DNA of 64,000 nt from Mycobacterium sp. MBM. Its GTDB lineage: Bacteria > Actinomycetota > Actinomycetes > Mycobacteriales > Mycobacteriaceae. The DNA lies in NCBI GenBank assembly GCA_021648845.1, contig JAKJHY010000010.1, positions 148,558 to 212,557 on the forward strand, given 5' to 3'. Of this stretch, positions 35,524 through 44,799 are shown piece by piece; the first letter of the stretch is position 1, and the number at the start of each line of letters is the position of its first letter. A model generated the notes under the pieces. That model worked only from the letters and a program-made list of their open reading frames with translations, ran no database searches and was not told the origin of the DNA. The translations under genes and the position numbers were made by a program.

Positions 35524-36757
35524 CTGCACCCTCGCTGACTGTTGTGATGGCACCGTCGGCAACCCGCACCCGTAGCCGGGTGCCCGCCGGGGCGTCGTCG
35601 ATCGACCGCAGGATCGGGCGGTCTGCACCCGATTGCCGCGCATCGGCCACCTGGACGACGGCGTAGCCGCGCGCCAACGTGGCCGCCGGGCCCAACGTGC
35701 TCAAGCGGGCCCGCAGATGTTCCAGGCGGTCGGTTTCGGCGGCGATCAGCCGGCCGATGTCCCGCCGCGCCGTGCGGCGGGCCCGGTGCACCTCCTCGGC
35801 GCGGGCGTCCAGCGCCTGCAGCGGACGGGCCAGCACCGGTCGCGAGCGCAACCCGTCGATGATGTGCTGCTCGCGGCGCACCCAGTTGCGCAGCGCCTGG
35901 TCGCTGCGCCGGCGCAGATCGTCGACCTGGGCCTGCTCGGCGGCGGCGTCGGGGACCACGCGTTTGGCCGCGTCGGTCGGGGTGGCCGCCCGCAGATCGG
36001 CGACCAGATCGCAGAGCGGGTTATCGGGTTCGTGGCCGACGGCGCTGATCACCGGTGTGGTGCAGGCCGCGACGGCCCGGCACAGGGTTTCGTCGGAGAA
36101 CGGCAACAGGTCCTCCACGCTGCCGCCGCCGCGGGCCATGACGATGACGTCGACGGCGGGGTCGGCGTCCAGCGCGGCCAACGCCTCCACGATTTGGGCG
36201 ACCGCGTTCGGGCCCTGCACGGCGGTGTTGCGCACGGCGAAGCGCACCGCGGGCCAGCGGCCGGCGGCGATCGCCATCACATCGTGTTCGGCCGCCGATG
36301 CGCGGCCGGTGATGAGGCCGATGGTGTCGGGCAGGAACGGGATCGGTCGCTTGCGCCGACGATCGAAAAGACCCTCGGCGTCCAGCAGCCTGCGCAGCCG
36401 CTCGATCCGGGCGAGTAGTTCGCCGACCCCGACGGCGCGGATATCGCTGACCCGTAACGAGAAGCTGCCCCGGCCGGTGTAGAACTGCGGTTTGCCGTAG
36501 ACGATCACCTGGACGCCCTCGGCGAGCTTCACCGGCGCGTTCAGAACCAGGTCACGCGGGCAGGTCAGCGACAGCGACATATCGGCGGCCGGGTCGCGCA
36601 GCACCAGGAATGCGGTCGGCGAGCCGTGCCGCACGTTCAGCTGGGCGATCTGACCCTCCACCCACACCGTGCCGAGCCGGTCGATCCATTTGGCCACCCG
36701 GGTCGCCACGGCGCGCACCGGCCACGGGTTCTCCGGGGACTGGCCGGGTTCGCTCAC
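35510..36757 (-). CDS. xseA: Exodeoxyribonuclease VII large subunit
   Basis: 415-residue XseA: an N-terminal OB fold ([24 protein letters not shown]), the catalytic core with [39 protein letters not shown] and [28 protein letters not shown], and a C-terminal coiled-coil. GTG 36757 overlaps the stop of the upstream gene by 4 bp. Forms an operon with xseB, as in M. tuberculosis Rv1108c-Rv1107c. Confidence 0.97.
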   Translation of the reverse strand: MSEPGQSPENPWPVRAVATRVAKWIDRLGTVWVEGQIAQLNVRHGSPTAFLVLRDPAADMSLSLTCPRDLVLNAPVKLAEGVQVIVYGKPQFYTGRGSFSLRVSDIRAVGVGELLARIERLRRLLDAEGLFDRRRKRPIPFLPDTIGLITGRASAAEHDVMAIAAGRWPAVRFAVRNTAVQGPNAVAQIVEALAALDADPAVDVIVMARGGGSVEDLLPFSDETLCRAVAACTTPVISAVGHEPDNPLCDLVADLRAATPTDAAKRVVPDAAAEQAQVDDLRRRSDQALRNWVRREQHIIDGLRSRPVLARPLQALDARAEEVHRARRTARRDIGRLIAAETDRLEHLRARLSTLGPAATLARGYAVVQVADARQSGADRPILRSIDDAPAGTRLRVRVADGAITTVSEGADEAH

Positions 36758-37323
36758 TTCGCCGACGCGCGGGTGATCCTGTTGGCGAGCAGCGTCTGGA
36801 ACGGGGCGCGGGCCTTGTTGGCCTCCTCGAAGGCCAGCAGCGCCTCCAGCTCGTCGAGCTTGAGCGAGGTGAGCCGCGCCCGCAGCTGTGCCAGCGTCAA
36901 CGTCTCGTACCCGATCCGCTCGACGACGTCGGGCACACCGCCGCCGCCGTTGCCGGACGGCGCGACCACCTCGGGGGTGGGCTCACCTTCACTGAACAAC
37001 GCGAAACGGCCTTCGGTCAGACGGGTCACCGGTGCCGGTTCGTCGTCGTCGGCGAGATTCTTGAACGGATCTTCGGGCAGATCCTCGTCGAAGGTCGCCC
37101 ACTCCGGCTGCTCGTCCTTGGGCGGGAACAGTTCCTCCAGGGCCTCGTCACCACGGTTGACCAGATCGGCGACATCCTGCTGCACCTTCATCACCAGATG
37201 CGCCAACTGGCTGGCCACCGTCATCGGATAGGTCAGGATCGTCTGCGGGAGCTTGCGTGTCTCGTCCAGCGCGGTCACCGCCGCACCCACCAGCAGTCGG
37301 ACTCCGTATGGTGCAGTTGCCAT
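36754..37323 (-). CDS. Lipid droplet-associated protein-like (Rv1109c-like)
   Basis: 189 residues. The N-terminal half is helical and amphipathic ([61 protein letters not shown]), followed by an acidic linker and a C-terminal helical domain ([29 protein letters not shown]). Actinobacterial homologues are annotated as lipid droplet-associated proteins; the conserved place is next to xseA. Starts at ATG 37323 and is divergent from ispH with a 52-bp gap. Role is inferred from the family name only. Confidence 0.75.
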   Translation of the reverse strand: MATAPYGVRLLVGAAVTALDETRKLPQTILTYPMTVASQLAHLVMKVQQDVADLVNRGDEALEELFPPKDEQPEWATFDEDLPEDPFKNLADDDEPAPVTRLTEGRFALFSEGEPTPEVVAPSGNGGGGVPDVVERIGYETLTLAQLRARLTSLKLDELEALLAFEEANKARAPFQTLLANRITRASAK

Positions 37324-37363
37324 GGGTGCAGCCTACGGCTGGCCCGGCGGGCATGCCGGTAAG

Positions 37364-37369
37364 TACCCT
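37364..37369 (+). promoter_or_regulatory. -10 hexamer TACCCT, leaderless start
   Basis: TACCCT ends 6 nt before ATG 37376 in the short gap to the divergent gene. Confidence 0.6.
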
Positions 37370-37375
37370 GGTTGC

Positions 37376-38377
37376 ATGCCGCCAACCGTCAACATGGGTA
37401 TTCCGGGCGCCGCCAGCTCGGTCAGTTCACCGGTGGTGGGCAAACGGGTACTGCTCGCCGAGCCGCGCGGCTACTGCGCGGGCGTCGACCGCGCCGTCGA
37501 AACCGTGGAACGCGCCCTGGAACAGCACGGCGCACCAATCTACGTGCGCCACGAGATCGTGCACAACCGCTACGTGGTGGACACGCTGGCCAAGGCGGGT
37601 GCCGTCTTCGTCGAGCAGACCGACGAGGTGCCCGAGGGCGCCATCGTCGTGTTCTCCGCGCACGGGGTCGCGCCGACCGTGCACGTCGAGGCCGCCGCCC
37701 GCAACTTGCAGACCATCGATGCCACCTGCCCGCTGGTCACCAAGGTGCACAACGAGGCCAAACGCTTCGCCCGCGACGACTACGACATCCTGCTCGTCGG
37801 GCACGAGGGCCACGAGGAGGTGGTCGGCACCGCCGGGGAGGCGCCCGATCACGTCCAGGTCGTGGACAACCCGGATGCCGTGGACAAGGTCACCGTGCGC
37901 GATCCCAACAAGGTCATCTGGCTGTCGCAGACCACGCTGAGCGTCGACGAGACCATGGAGACGGTGCGCCGGCTGCGGGAGAAGTTCCCGACGCTGCAGG
38001 ACCCGCCGAGTGACGACATCTGTTACGCCACCCAGAACCGGCAGGTCGCGGTGAAGGCGATGGCGCCCGAATGCGAGCTGGTCATCGTCGTCGGCTCGAA
38101 GAACTCGTCGAACTCGGTGCGGCTGGTGGAGGTGGCGCTCGGCGCCGGATCCCAGGCGGCCTACCTGGTCGACTACGCCGACGATATCGATCCGGCCTGG
38201 TTCTCCGGCGTCACGACCGTCGGTGTCACCTCCGGTGCCTCGGTGCCCGAGATCCTGGTCCGCGGTGTGCTGGACCGGCTCGCCGAATACGGCTACGGCA
38301 CCGTGCAACCGGTGACCACGGCCAACGAGACACTGGTGTTCGCCCTGCCGAGGGAGATCCGTCCACCGCGCAACTGA
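37376..38377 (+). CDS. ispH: 4-hydroxy-3-methylbut-2-enyl diphosphate reductase (IspH/LytB2)
   Basis: 333-residue iron-sulfur enzyme, last step of the MEP isoprenoid pathway, making IPP and DMAPP. The three cluster cysteines are Cys34 ([11 protein letters not shown]), Cys118 ([11 protein letters not shown]) and Cys216 ([11 protein letters not shown]); other conserved parts are [16 protein letters not shown] and the Glu-Thr region of SQTTLSVDE. The frame is open upstream, but ATG 37376 fits both the family start and the leaderless -10. The window thus has both an IPP-forming enzyme and a prenyltransferase of the same pathway. Confidence 0.97.
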   Translation: MPPTVNMGIPGAASSVSSPVVGKRVLLAEPRGYCAGVDRAVETVERALEQHGAPIYVRHEIVHNRYVVDTLAKAGAVFVEQTDEVPEGAIVVFSAHGVAPTVHVEAAARNLQTIDATCPLVTKVHNEAKRFARDDYDILLVGHEGHEEVVGTAGEAPDHVQVVDNPDAVDKVTVRDPNKVIWLSQTTLSVDETMETVRRLREKFPTLQDPPSDDICYATQNRQVAVKAMAPECELVIVVGSKNSSNSVRLVEVALGAGSQAAYLVDYADDIDPAWFSGVTTVGVTSGASVPEILVRGVLDRLAEYGYGTVQPVTTANETLVFALPREIRPPRN

Positions 38378-38383
38378 CGCCGG

Positions 38384-38389
38384 TACGTT
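38384..38389 (+). promoter_or_regulatory. -10 hexamer TACGTT, near-leaderless start
   Basis: TACGTT ends 8 nt before GTG 38398; it lies just after the ispH stop, so the penicillin-binding protein gene probably has its own promoter. Confidence 0.5.
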
Positions 38390-38397
38390 CGAGCCCT

Positions 38398-40158
38398 GTG
38401 GACTCTGTGCGACGTGTGATTCCGGCTGTCCTGTGCGTGATCGTGCTGCTGGTCGCCGGCTGCAGTGACACCGAAGACCGGCTGACCACCACCGTCGACG
38501 GCTTCGCCGATGCGCTCAGCAGCGCCGACACCGCCGCAGCCGCCGCGCTGACGACCGATCCGGCGGCCGCCGACGTGCTCGCGACGCTGTATGCCAGCCT
38601 CGGCAAGGATGTCCGCTTCGAGGTGTCCGGCGTGCAGCGCCAGCAGGACGCGGCGACGTTCGCGCTGGCCGCGACCTGGAAGTTCGGCCCACAGAAGGCC
38701 ACCGAATGGACCTACACCACGCAGGGCCGCGCGGAGGCCGAGGGCGAGGACTGGAGGATCCAGTGGGATGCGGCCACCGTCGCACCCGGCCTGGACCAGG
38801 GGCCGTTGTCGTTCAGCACCCTGGTCCCGCAGCCGGCGGCCCGGGTGCTGGACCGCACCGGCGCCGACCTCCTCACCCAGCACATCGTCACCCTCGTCGA
38901 CGTCGCGCCCGGCGCCGACGTCACCGCCGTTGCCGCGTTGCTCAACCCGATCGCACCGACGATCACGGCCGGGTCGCTGACCGCGGACCTCGCCGCGGGC
39001 AAACCCGTCACCGCGGTCACCTTGCGCGAGGAGGATCTCGCCCCGATCCAGCAGCAGCTGGCCGCGCTGGCGCATGTGACGTTGCGTCCCCAGACCCGAT
39101 TGCTGGCCACCGACCGCGCGCTGACCTCGCCGACCTGGGCGGGACTAGCCGAGCTGTGGCAGCAACGCACCGATGCCGCGGCCGGGTGGGCGGTGACCGC
39201 CGCCACCGAGTCCGGTCCCAAACGGGTGGGTGGCCAGGACGCCGCGCCGGTCGGGGACATCGCCAGCACCGTGGACATCGGCGTCCAGCTGGCCGCGGAG
39301 AACGCGCTCGCCCCGCTGGTGACACCGGCCGCGATCGTGGCGATCCAGCCGTCCACCGGAGACCTGCTGGCCGTCGCGCAGAACGCGCCCGCCGACGCGC
39401 AGGGCCCGATCGCGCTGACCGGGCTGTATCCACCGGGCTCGACATTCAAGACGGTGACGGTGTCGGCGGCGCTGCAGGCCGGGCTGGTCACCCCCGACAG
39501 CATCGTCGGGTGTCCGGGCACCGAGAACATCGAGGGCCGCCAGATCCCCAACGATGACAACTTCGACCTCGGCGATGTCCCGCTGCACACGGCGTTCGCG
39601 CGGTCCTGCAACACCACGATGGGCCGACTCGCCGTCGACCTACCGCCCGATGGGCTGACGAAGGCCGCCGCGCAACTCGGATTGGGCATCGACTTCGTCG
39701 CACCCGGCATGACGACCGTCACCGGTTCGGTGCCGGTCGCCGACACCTCGGCATTGCGCGTCGAGGAGGGCATCGGGCAGGGCAAGGTCACCGCGTCGCC
39801 GTTCGGTATGGCCCTGGTTGCCGCGACGCTGGCTCACGGGTCGGTGCCTGCCCCGACGATCGTGGCGGGTTCGCCGGGTGTCGCCGACCGGACACCGGAG
39901 CCCCTGCCGGGCGGTGTCGCCGCGCAGGTGCGGGCGATGATGCGCGAGACGGTCACCGGGGGCACCGCGACCCAGCTGCAGGACATTGCGGGCCTGCTGG
40001 GCAAGACCGGCACCGCCGAATATATCGACGACACCCACGCGCATGGCTGGTTCGTCGGGATCCGCGGTGATCTGGCGCTGGCGGTGTTCGTCAGCGACGC
40101 GGGCAGCTCCACACCCGCGGTGGATGCGGCGGGCGCCCTGCTGCGGGCCGTGCCGTGA
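38398..40158 (+). CDS. Class B penicillin-binding lipoprotein (Rv2864c-like)
   Basis: 586 residues. A lipoprotein signal (VLCVIVLLVAGC, lipid-modified Cys near 23) is followed by an NTF2-like MecA_N domain (about 28-135), a linker domain (140-260) and a transpeptidase. Active-site motifs are complete: SxxK at Ser348-Lys351 (PPGSTFK), SxN at Ser403-Asn405 (SCN) and KTG at 536-538 (KTGTAEY). It should cross-link peptidoglycan on the outer face of the membrane. The layout and sequence resemble Rv2864c, whose gene is elsewhere in M. tuberculosis, so this is either a relocated orthologue or an extra paralogue. Start GTG 38398; an alternative GTG is 9 bp on. Confidence 0.9.
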   Translation: MDSVRRVIPAVLCVIVLLVAGCSDTEDRLTTTVDGFADALSSADTAAAAALTTDPAAADVLATLYASLGKDVRFEVSGVQRQQDAATFALAATWKFGPQKATEWTYTTQGRAEAEGEDWRIQWDAATVAPGLDQGPLSFSTLVPQPAARVLDRTGADLLTQHIVTLVDVAPGADVTAVAALLNPIAPTITAGSLTADLAAGKPVTAVTLREEDLAPIQQQLAALAHVTLRPQTRLLATDRALTSPTWAGLAELWQQRTDAAAGWAVTAATESGPKRVGGQDAAPVGDIASTVDIGVQLAAENALAPLVTPAAIVAIQPSTGDLLAVAQNAPADAQGPIALTGLYPPGSTFKTVTVSAALQAGLVTPDSIVGCPGTENIEGRQIPNDDNFDLGDVPLHTAFARSCNTTMGRLAVDLPPDGLTKAAAQLGLGIDFVAPGMTTVTGSVPVADTSALRVEEGIGQGKVTASPFGMALVAATLAHGSVPAPTIVAGSPGVADRTPEPLPGGVAAQVRAMMRETVTGGTATQLQDIAGLLGKTGTAEYIDDTHAHGWFVGIRGDLALAVFVSDAGSSTPAVDAAGALLRAVP

Positions 40159-40162
40159 GGGG

Positions 40163-41365
40163 TCAGTCCCAGTCGTCGCGGCGGCGGCTGGTGCGCGGCC
40201 GGGTGCGGTGCTCGGTGCGCCGTTCTTCATCGCTGCTGCGATAGCGCACCCGCGAGACGGGGTGATGGCTGCTGTCGGTGGGCGAGGAGCGCCGCGGCCG
40301 TTCCGGGTACGGGTCGCGGCGATCGTCGGGGCGCCCATAGCCCGGTTCGTAGCCGGTGTCCTCGTAGCCGGTGTCTTCGTAGCCGGTGTCTCCGTAGCCG
40401 GTGCGATAGCCGGCGTCGTAGCCCTCGGGGCGCCGCCGGCGGCGCGGACGGTCATAGTCGACGGCGTCACGCGGGTCATAGGGGTCATACGGTTCATAGC
40501 CGCGCGGCGGCGGTGTGCGGCGCGGCTCGCGAGCCGACGGATTGCGGGGCCGGCGCGGCTGACGTTCCCCGGGCAGCGGCGGCTCGCCGTTGCGGCGCGG
40601 GCGGCCCGATCGTTCCCGGGCGGTGGCCCGTTCGCGCCGATCGGCGGCGGCGGCCGACGCGGCGATATCGGACTCCGGTGGTCGGTTGTGCCGGGAGCGG
40701 GAGGGTTCCCCGGCGCGGGGCGCGCGGCGGGGCCGCTCGTAGGGGTCGGCGGCGTCGCGGCGGGACCGGCGCGGGGCGCGGATCGGCTCGTCCTCGTCGA
40801 CCGGCGCGGCGCTGCGGGCGAACCGGCGCGAAGCGCGGCGCGGGGTCTCGGCGGGTGGGTCGGCGGCCTCGGTGCCGGCCGCTTCGCTGGGCGCGGCCCC
40901 GCGGTCGAGGTACCAGCGGGCCGCCCCGAGCAGCAGCACCGCAGCCGTGGTGAAGAACATCAGCGGGAAGCGTTCGATCAGCGGGTAACCGCAGTTGATC
41001 AGGATGTCCTTGAGGCCGCCCAGCTCACCACCGTGGAACAGGAAATACGACGTGGGGACGGCGACGAACAGGATCAGCGGGGGCTGGATGACGGCGGTGA
41101 ACAGGCCGCTGCGGCGGACCAGCACCACCGCGGCCAGGCAGCCCAGCACGTAGAGGGTGGCGAACACCGCGCCGAGTTCCTTGTTGCCCGCGCCCGCGTC
41201 GTAGGCGAAACCGACGGCGGTCGCCGTCACCGCCAACAGGGTGGCGCCCCACCACGGCAGTCCGGACGGCAGACCCGGCAGACCTGGCGGCAGCAACCCC
41301 TGGAATCGGGGGAGCGCGGAGCGGTGGTTCACCGACTCCGTCGGCTCTGCTGACTGACCTGACAC
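40163..41365 (-). CDS. DUF6542-type membrane protein with Arg-rich tail (Rv1111c-like)
   Basis: 400 residues. Four hydrophobic helices lie within about 38-150 (GATLLAVTATAVGFAYD; GAVFATLYVLGCLAAVVLV; PPLILFVAVPTSYFLF; LMFFTTAAVLLLGAARW). The remaining 240 residues form a disordered, strongly Arg-rich tail with tandem GYEDT repeats (about 320-340). GTG start at 41365. In M. tuberculosis the same slot, between lytB2 and ychF, holds Rv1111c. Function unknown; a basic tail of this kind may bind nucleic acid or acidic lipids at the membrane. Confidence 0.8.
   Translation of the reverse strand: MSGQSAEPTESVNHRSALPRFQGLLPPGLPGLPSGLPWWGATLLAVTATAVGFAYDAGAGNKELGAVFATLYVLGCLAAVVLVRRSGLFTAVIQPPLILFVAVPTSYFLFHGGELGGLKDILINCGYPLIERFPLMFFTTAAVLLLGAARWYLDRGAAPSEAAGTEAADPPAETPRRASRRFARSAAPVDEDEPIRAPRRSRRDAADPYERPRRAPRAGEPSRSRHNRPPESDIAASAAAADRRERATARERSGRPRRNGEPPLPGERQPRRPRNPSAREPRRTPPPRGYEPYDPYDPRDAVDYDRPRRRRRPEGYDAGYRTGYGDTGYEDTGYEDTGYEPGYGRPDDRRDPYPERPRRSSPTDSSHHPVSRVRYRSSDEERRTEHRTRPRTSRRRDDWD
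40349..40408 (-). repeat. Four 15-bp tandem repeats within a CDS
   Basis: Unit GTAGCCGGTGTCCTC (plus-strand text) repeated four times with small changes, the last diverged. Encodes the GYEDT repeats of the Arg-rich tail. Copy number is likely to vary between strains. Confidence 0.8.
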
Positions 41366-41433
41366 ATGTTGACCGTACCGGCTTCAACTGCAGCTGTGCT
41401 GCCAGCACGCGCTGAGGAGATCATCACAACCTC

Positions 41434-41439
41434 TAGACT
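41434..41439 (+). promoter_or_regulatory. -10 hexamer TAGACT, near-leaderless start
   Basis: TAGACT ends 9 nt before GTG 41449, placing the transcript start 1-3 nt from the start codon. Confidence 0.5.
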
Positions 41440-41448
41440 CTGGAGTCC

Positions 41449-42522
41449 GTGAGCTTGAACCTCGGAATCGTCGGTCTCCCCAATGTCGGCAAGTCGACCC
41501 TTTTCAATGCGTTGACGCGGAACGACGTGCTGGCTGCGAACTACCCGTTCGCGACGATCGAGCCCAATGAGGGTGTGGTGGCGCTGCCCGACCCGCGGCT
41601 GGACAAGCTCGCCGAGATCTTCGGGTCGGAGAAGACGGTGCCGGCGCCGGTGACGTTCGTCGATATCGCGGGCATCGTGAAGGGCGCCTCTGAGGGCGCC
41701 GGGCTGGGCAACAAGTTCCTGGCGAATATCCGCGAGTGCGATGCCATCTGCCAGGTGGTGCGGGCCTTCGCCGATGACGATGTGGTGCACGTCGACGGTC
41801 GGGTGGACCCCCGCTCGGATATCGAGGTGATCGAGACCGAACTGATCCTGGCCGATATGCAGACCCTGGAGAAGGCGATTCCGCGGCTGGAGAAGGAAGC
41901 GCGCAACAACAAGGACCGCAAGCCCGTACTGGAGGCGGCGGTGGCGGCCCAGGCGGTGCTTGATTCGGGCACGACGTTGTTCGCCGCCGGTGCCGATGTG
42001 GCGCCGCTGCGCGAGCTGAACCTGATGACCACCAAGCCGTTCCTGTACGTGTTCAATGCCGACGAGTCGGTGCTCACCGACGAAGCCAAGCAGGCCGAGC
42101 TGCGGGCGCTGGTGGCCCCGGCGGATGCGGTGTTCCTGGACGCCAAGATCGAGTCGGAACTGATCGAACTCGACGACGAATCCGCGGCCGAACTGCTGGA
42201 GTCGATCGGGCAGACCGAGCGCGGCCTGGATGCGTTGGCGCGGGCCGGTTTTCACACCCTGAACCTGCAGACCTATCTGACCGCCGGGCCGAAAGAGGCG
42301 CGCGCGTGGACGATTCACCGCGGTGACACCGCGCCGAAGGCGGCCGGCGTGATTCACACCGATTTCGAGAAGGGTTTCATCAAGGCCGAGATCGTGTCGT
42401 TTGCCGACCTGGTGGAGGCCGGATCGATGGCGGCGGCCAAGGCGGCCGGCAAGGTCCGGATGGAGGGCAAGGATTACGTGATGGCCGACGGAGACGTGGT
42501 GGAGTTCAGGTTCAACGTGTAG
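41449..42522 (+). CDS. ychF: Redox/ribosome-associated P-loop NTPase YchF (OLA1 family)
   Basis: 357 residues. G1 is GLPNVGKSTLFN near the N-terminus, then NYPFATIEPN, G3 VDIAGIVKGAS and the base-recognition motif NADE (NxxE in place of NKxD), which in this family gives ATP rather than GTP preference. The C-terminal TGS-like domain includes TYLTAGPKEARAWTI and KVRMEGKDYVMADGDVVEFRFNV. Universally conserved, linked to ribosome binding and stress. Right end of the conserved block (Rv1112 position). Confidence 0.96.
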   Translation: MSLNLGIVGLPNVGKSTLFNALTRNDVLAANYPFATIEPNEGVVALPDPRLDKLAEIFGSEKTVPAPVTFVDIAGIVKGASEGAGLGNKFLANIRECDAICQVVRAFADDDVVHVDGRVDPRSDIEVIETELILADMQTLEKAIPRLEKEARNNKDRKPVLEAAVAAQAVLDSGTTLFAAGADVAPLRELNLMTTKPFLYVFNADESVLTDEAKQAELRALVAPADAVFLDAKIESELIELDDESAAELLESIGQTERGLDALARAGFHTLNLQTYLTAGPKEARAWTIHRGDTAPKAAGVIHTDFEKGFIKAEIVSFADLVEAGSMAAAKAAGKVRMEGKDYVMADGDVVEFRFNV

Positions 42523-42592
42523 CCGTTTCAAGGTTGCTGTCGCCCGCACGGGCTGACGGGCCAGATTCCTGGGCGATATCCCTTTGTCGAAC

Positions 42593-42649
42593 GTGGTACT
42601 ACCGGTGGTACTGCCCGAGACGTAGTACTGCAGGCAGTACTACGTCTCG
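42593..42649. repeat. GTACT-rich palindrome in a convergent intergenic gap
   Basis: A perfect 16-bp inverted repeat, CGAGACGTAGTACTGC (42616-42631) with its complement at 42634-42649, separated by 2 nt. Just upstream GTGGTACT occurs twice (42593, 42605). The whole block lies between convergent ychF and tetR. It could be a bidirectional terminator, but a 2-nt centre is too tight for an RNA loop without opening pairs, so a DNA-level site is possible. Confidence 0.6.
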
Positions 42650-42750
42650 CGAGGGGTTGTCGGTCCCCGCGCCGGACCGGCGCGGCGAATTGGGCCGCGG
42701 ATGTTGTTCGGTGACGGCACTCGGTTGGGCTCCGATTCGATCTCTGATCG

Positions 42751-43344
42751 CTACCGATCGTGAAGAAGATGGCGAGGTGTCGCGTTGGCAGCGTGCACGC
42801 CCGCGTAGGACGCGCCGAGGAAGCGGCGCACCATCTCGGCCTCGGCGGCAGCATCCTTGAGCGGCCAGTACCACAACGCCAGGAATGTGCGGATCAGCCA
42901 TTGTGCGGCAAGCGGATCGGGTGTGCTGAGCCCCACCATTTCGCCGGCGAAGCGGGACACGATGGGGGAGCCGGTGAGCCACTCCTCGCCGGGGTGCATC
43001 GCCATGGAACGCATGATCTTGGCGAGCGGATCGGTGCGCAGGCGTCCCAACGCCACCGTGGTGGCGGTGACGATGCGCTCGGGTCCGGTCAGCCCGTCGA
43101 TGGCTGCGCGGACCGAGTCGAGGATGCGTTCGGCTTGTCGCGCGAGCACCACATCGCGGATGGCGCTCTTGCCTCCGGTGTGGCGGTAGACGGTCGCCGG
43201 GGAGCAGTGCACGGCCGCCGCCAGCGCGTCGATGCTGAAGGCGTCGTAACCGTGCCGGGCCAGCAAGGTGGCGGCCGCGGCGTAGATCCGTTCGGCGGCC
43301 TCGTCACGTCGATCCCGCCCGATCAGCCAGTCGTCGGTCGCCAT
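42751..43344 (-). CDS. TetR-family transcriptional regulator
   Basis: 197 residues; the helix-turn-helix is at about 17-60 (ERIYAAAATLLARHGYDAFSIDALAAAVHCSPATVYRHTGGKSAI). The ATG at 43344 has GGGAGA about 9 nt upstream. The gene is divergent from a P450 gene, and the 90-bp gap contains an inverted repeat over both presumed -10 hexamers. Likely represses itself and the P450 and responds to the P450 substrate; ligand unknown. Confidence 0.9.
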   Translation of the reverse strand: MATDDWLIGRDRRDEAAERIYAAAATLLARHGYDAFSIDALAAAVHCSPATVYRHTGGKSAIRDVVLARQAERILDSVRAAIDGLTGPERIVTATTVALGRLRTDPLAKIMRSMAMHPGEEWLTGSPIVSRFAGEMVGLSTPDPLAAQWLIRTFLALWYWPLKDAAAEAEMVRRFLGASYAGVHAANATPRHLLHDR

Positions 43345-43392
43345 CGGTCAGTTCTCCCAGCACCGCGAAGTCACGAAGACTTTTTATCACTC

Positions 43393-43418
43393 TGAGAATA
43401 ATATCGATCGTGTTCTCA
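43393..43418. promoter_or_regulatory. Inverted repeat over divergent promoters
   Basis: TGAGAA (43393-43398) and TTCTCA (43413-43418) form an inverted repeat with 14-nt spacer. Inside lies TAATAT, a good -10 for the P450, and on the other strand TATTAT, a good -10 for tetR. Binding would shut both promoters. Confidence 0.55.
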
Positions 43419-43434
43419 CCGACACCGCAGGTCC

Positions 43435-44751
43435 ATGGCCTCCGATGAGAACCCCGCAGCCATGCCCTGCTCGATCGGGGTTTCAGGTTCGCCGTCCACC
43501 GTTGACGCAGGTGGGCGCCCCGTTCACAGTAAAGGCGTGACCCTTGTGATGGACGCGACGGAGTTCTTCGGCACTGCGGCGATACAGGATCCCTACCCGC
43601 TCTACGAGCAGATGCGCGATGGCGCGGGGGTGCAACGGATCGGTGACTCCGCCTTTTACGCCGTGTGTGGCTGGGACGCCGTCGTGGATGCCGTCAACCG
43701 CGTCGAGGACTTTTCGTCCAACCTGACGGCCACGATGGTGTACCACGAGGACGGCACCGTCACCCCGTTCCCCATGGGGGCGCTCGGTGACCCGATTCAC
43801 GCGCTGGCCACCGCCGACGACCCGGTACACGACGCGCACCGCAAGTTGTTGTTGCCGCACCTGTCGGCCCGGCGCATCCGGGTGATCGAAGAGTTCGCCG
43901 AGGCCACGGCGCTGACGTTGTGGTCCGAAGGGGTGGTCGACGGCCGCATCGAGTGGATGAGCGCGATGGCCAATCGGCTCCCGATGATGGTGGTCGCCCG
44001 GCTGCTCGGGCTGCCGGAAGAAGACGTCGACACCTTGATCCGGCTGGGTTTTGCCACCACCACCCTGCTTGACGGCATCGTGTGCGCGGACCAACTCGAA
44101 GCCGCCGGTCGGGCCGCGATGGAGCTGTCCGGGTACGTCATGGAGCATTTCGGCAAGGCGGGTGACGGCTCGGCGCCGGGACTGATCGGTGACCTCGCTG
44201 CGCGTTACGCCTCGGGTGAGCTGGAGCAGTTTCCCGCACTCGGAATCATGTTGACGTTGTTCAGCGCGGCCGGTGAGTCCACCGCGTCGCTGCTGGGCAG
44301 CGCCGCCTCGATCCTGGTGCGCCGCAGCGATGTTCAGGAAAAGCTCCGCGCCGATCCCGATCTGCTGGGCGCGTTCATCGAGGAGACGCTACGTTACGAG
44401 TCGCCCTTTCGGGGGCACTACCGCCACGTGGTGCGCGATACGACGCTGGGCGGGGCCGACCTGCCCGCCGATTCCCACCTGTTGTTGATGTGGGGGGCCG
44501 CCAATCGCGACCCCCGGCAGTTCGCTGACCCCGACGAGTTCCGGCTCGATCGCAGCGGAGCCAAGGGGCACATGGCCTTTGGTAAGGGCGCGCACTTCTG
44601 CATCGGGGCGGCACTGGCGCGGTTGGAGGCGCGGATCGCCCTGCGGGTGCTGCTCGAGCAGACCGAATGGATCGACGCCGACGACGTCGGAGCGTGGCTT
44701 CCCAGCATCCTGGTCCGCCGACTCGACCAGCTGACATTGGTGCTCAGGTGA
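43435..44751 (+). CDS. Cytochrome P450
   Basis: 438-residue P450 if started at ATG 43435; the first 34 residues look non-conserved, and GTG 43537 or ATG 43549 would give about 400 residues, the usual size. Motifs: I-helix FSAAGESTASLLG, K-helix EETLRYESPF and heme loop MAFGKGAHFCIGAALARLEAR with Cys389. Controlled in all likelihood by the divergent TetR. No ferredoxin is adjacent. Substrate unknown. Confidence 0.9.
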   Translation: MASDENPAAMPCSIGVSGSPSTVDAGGRPVHSKGVTLVMDATEFFGTAAIQDPYPLYEQMRDGAGVQRIGDSAFYAVCGWDAVVDAVNRVEDFSSNLTATMVYHEDGTVTPFPMGALGDPIHALATADDPVHDAHRKLLLPHLSARRIRVIEEFAEATALTLWSEGVVDGRIEWMSAMANRLPMMVVARLLGLPEEDVDTLIRLGFATTTLLDGIVCADQLEAAGRAAMELSGYVMEHFGKAGDGSAPGLIGDLAARYASGELEQFPALGIMLTLFSAAGESTASLLGSAASILVRRSDVQEKLRADPDLLGAFIEETLRYESPFRGHYRHVVRDTTLGGADLPADSHLLLMWGAANRDPRQFADPDEFRLDRSGAKGHMAFGKGAHFCIGAALARLEARIALRVLLEQTEWIDADDVGAWLPSILVRRLDQLTLVLR

Positions 44752-44799
44752 CCTCGTAGGTAACTCTGATCACCGACGTCGAGCGGGCGCAGCGGCCAG

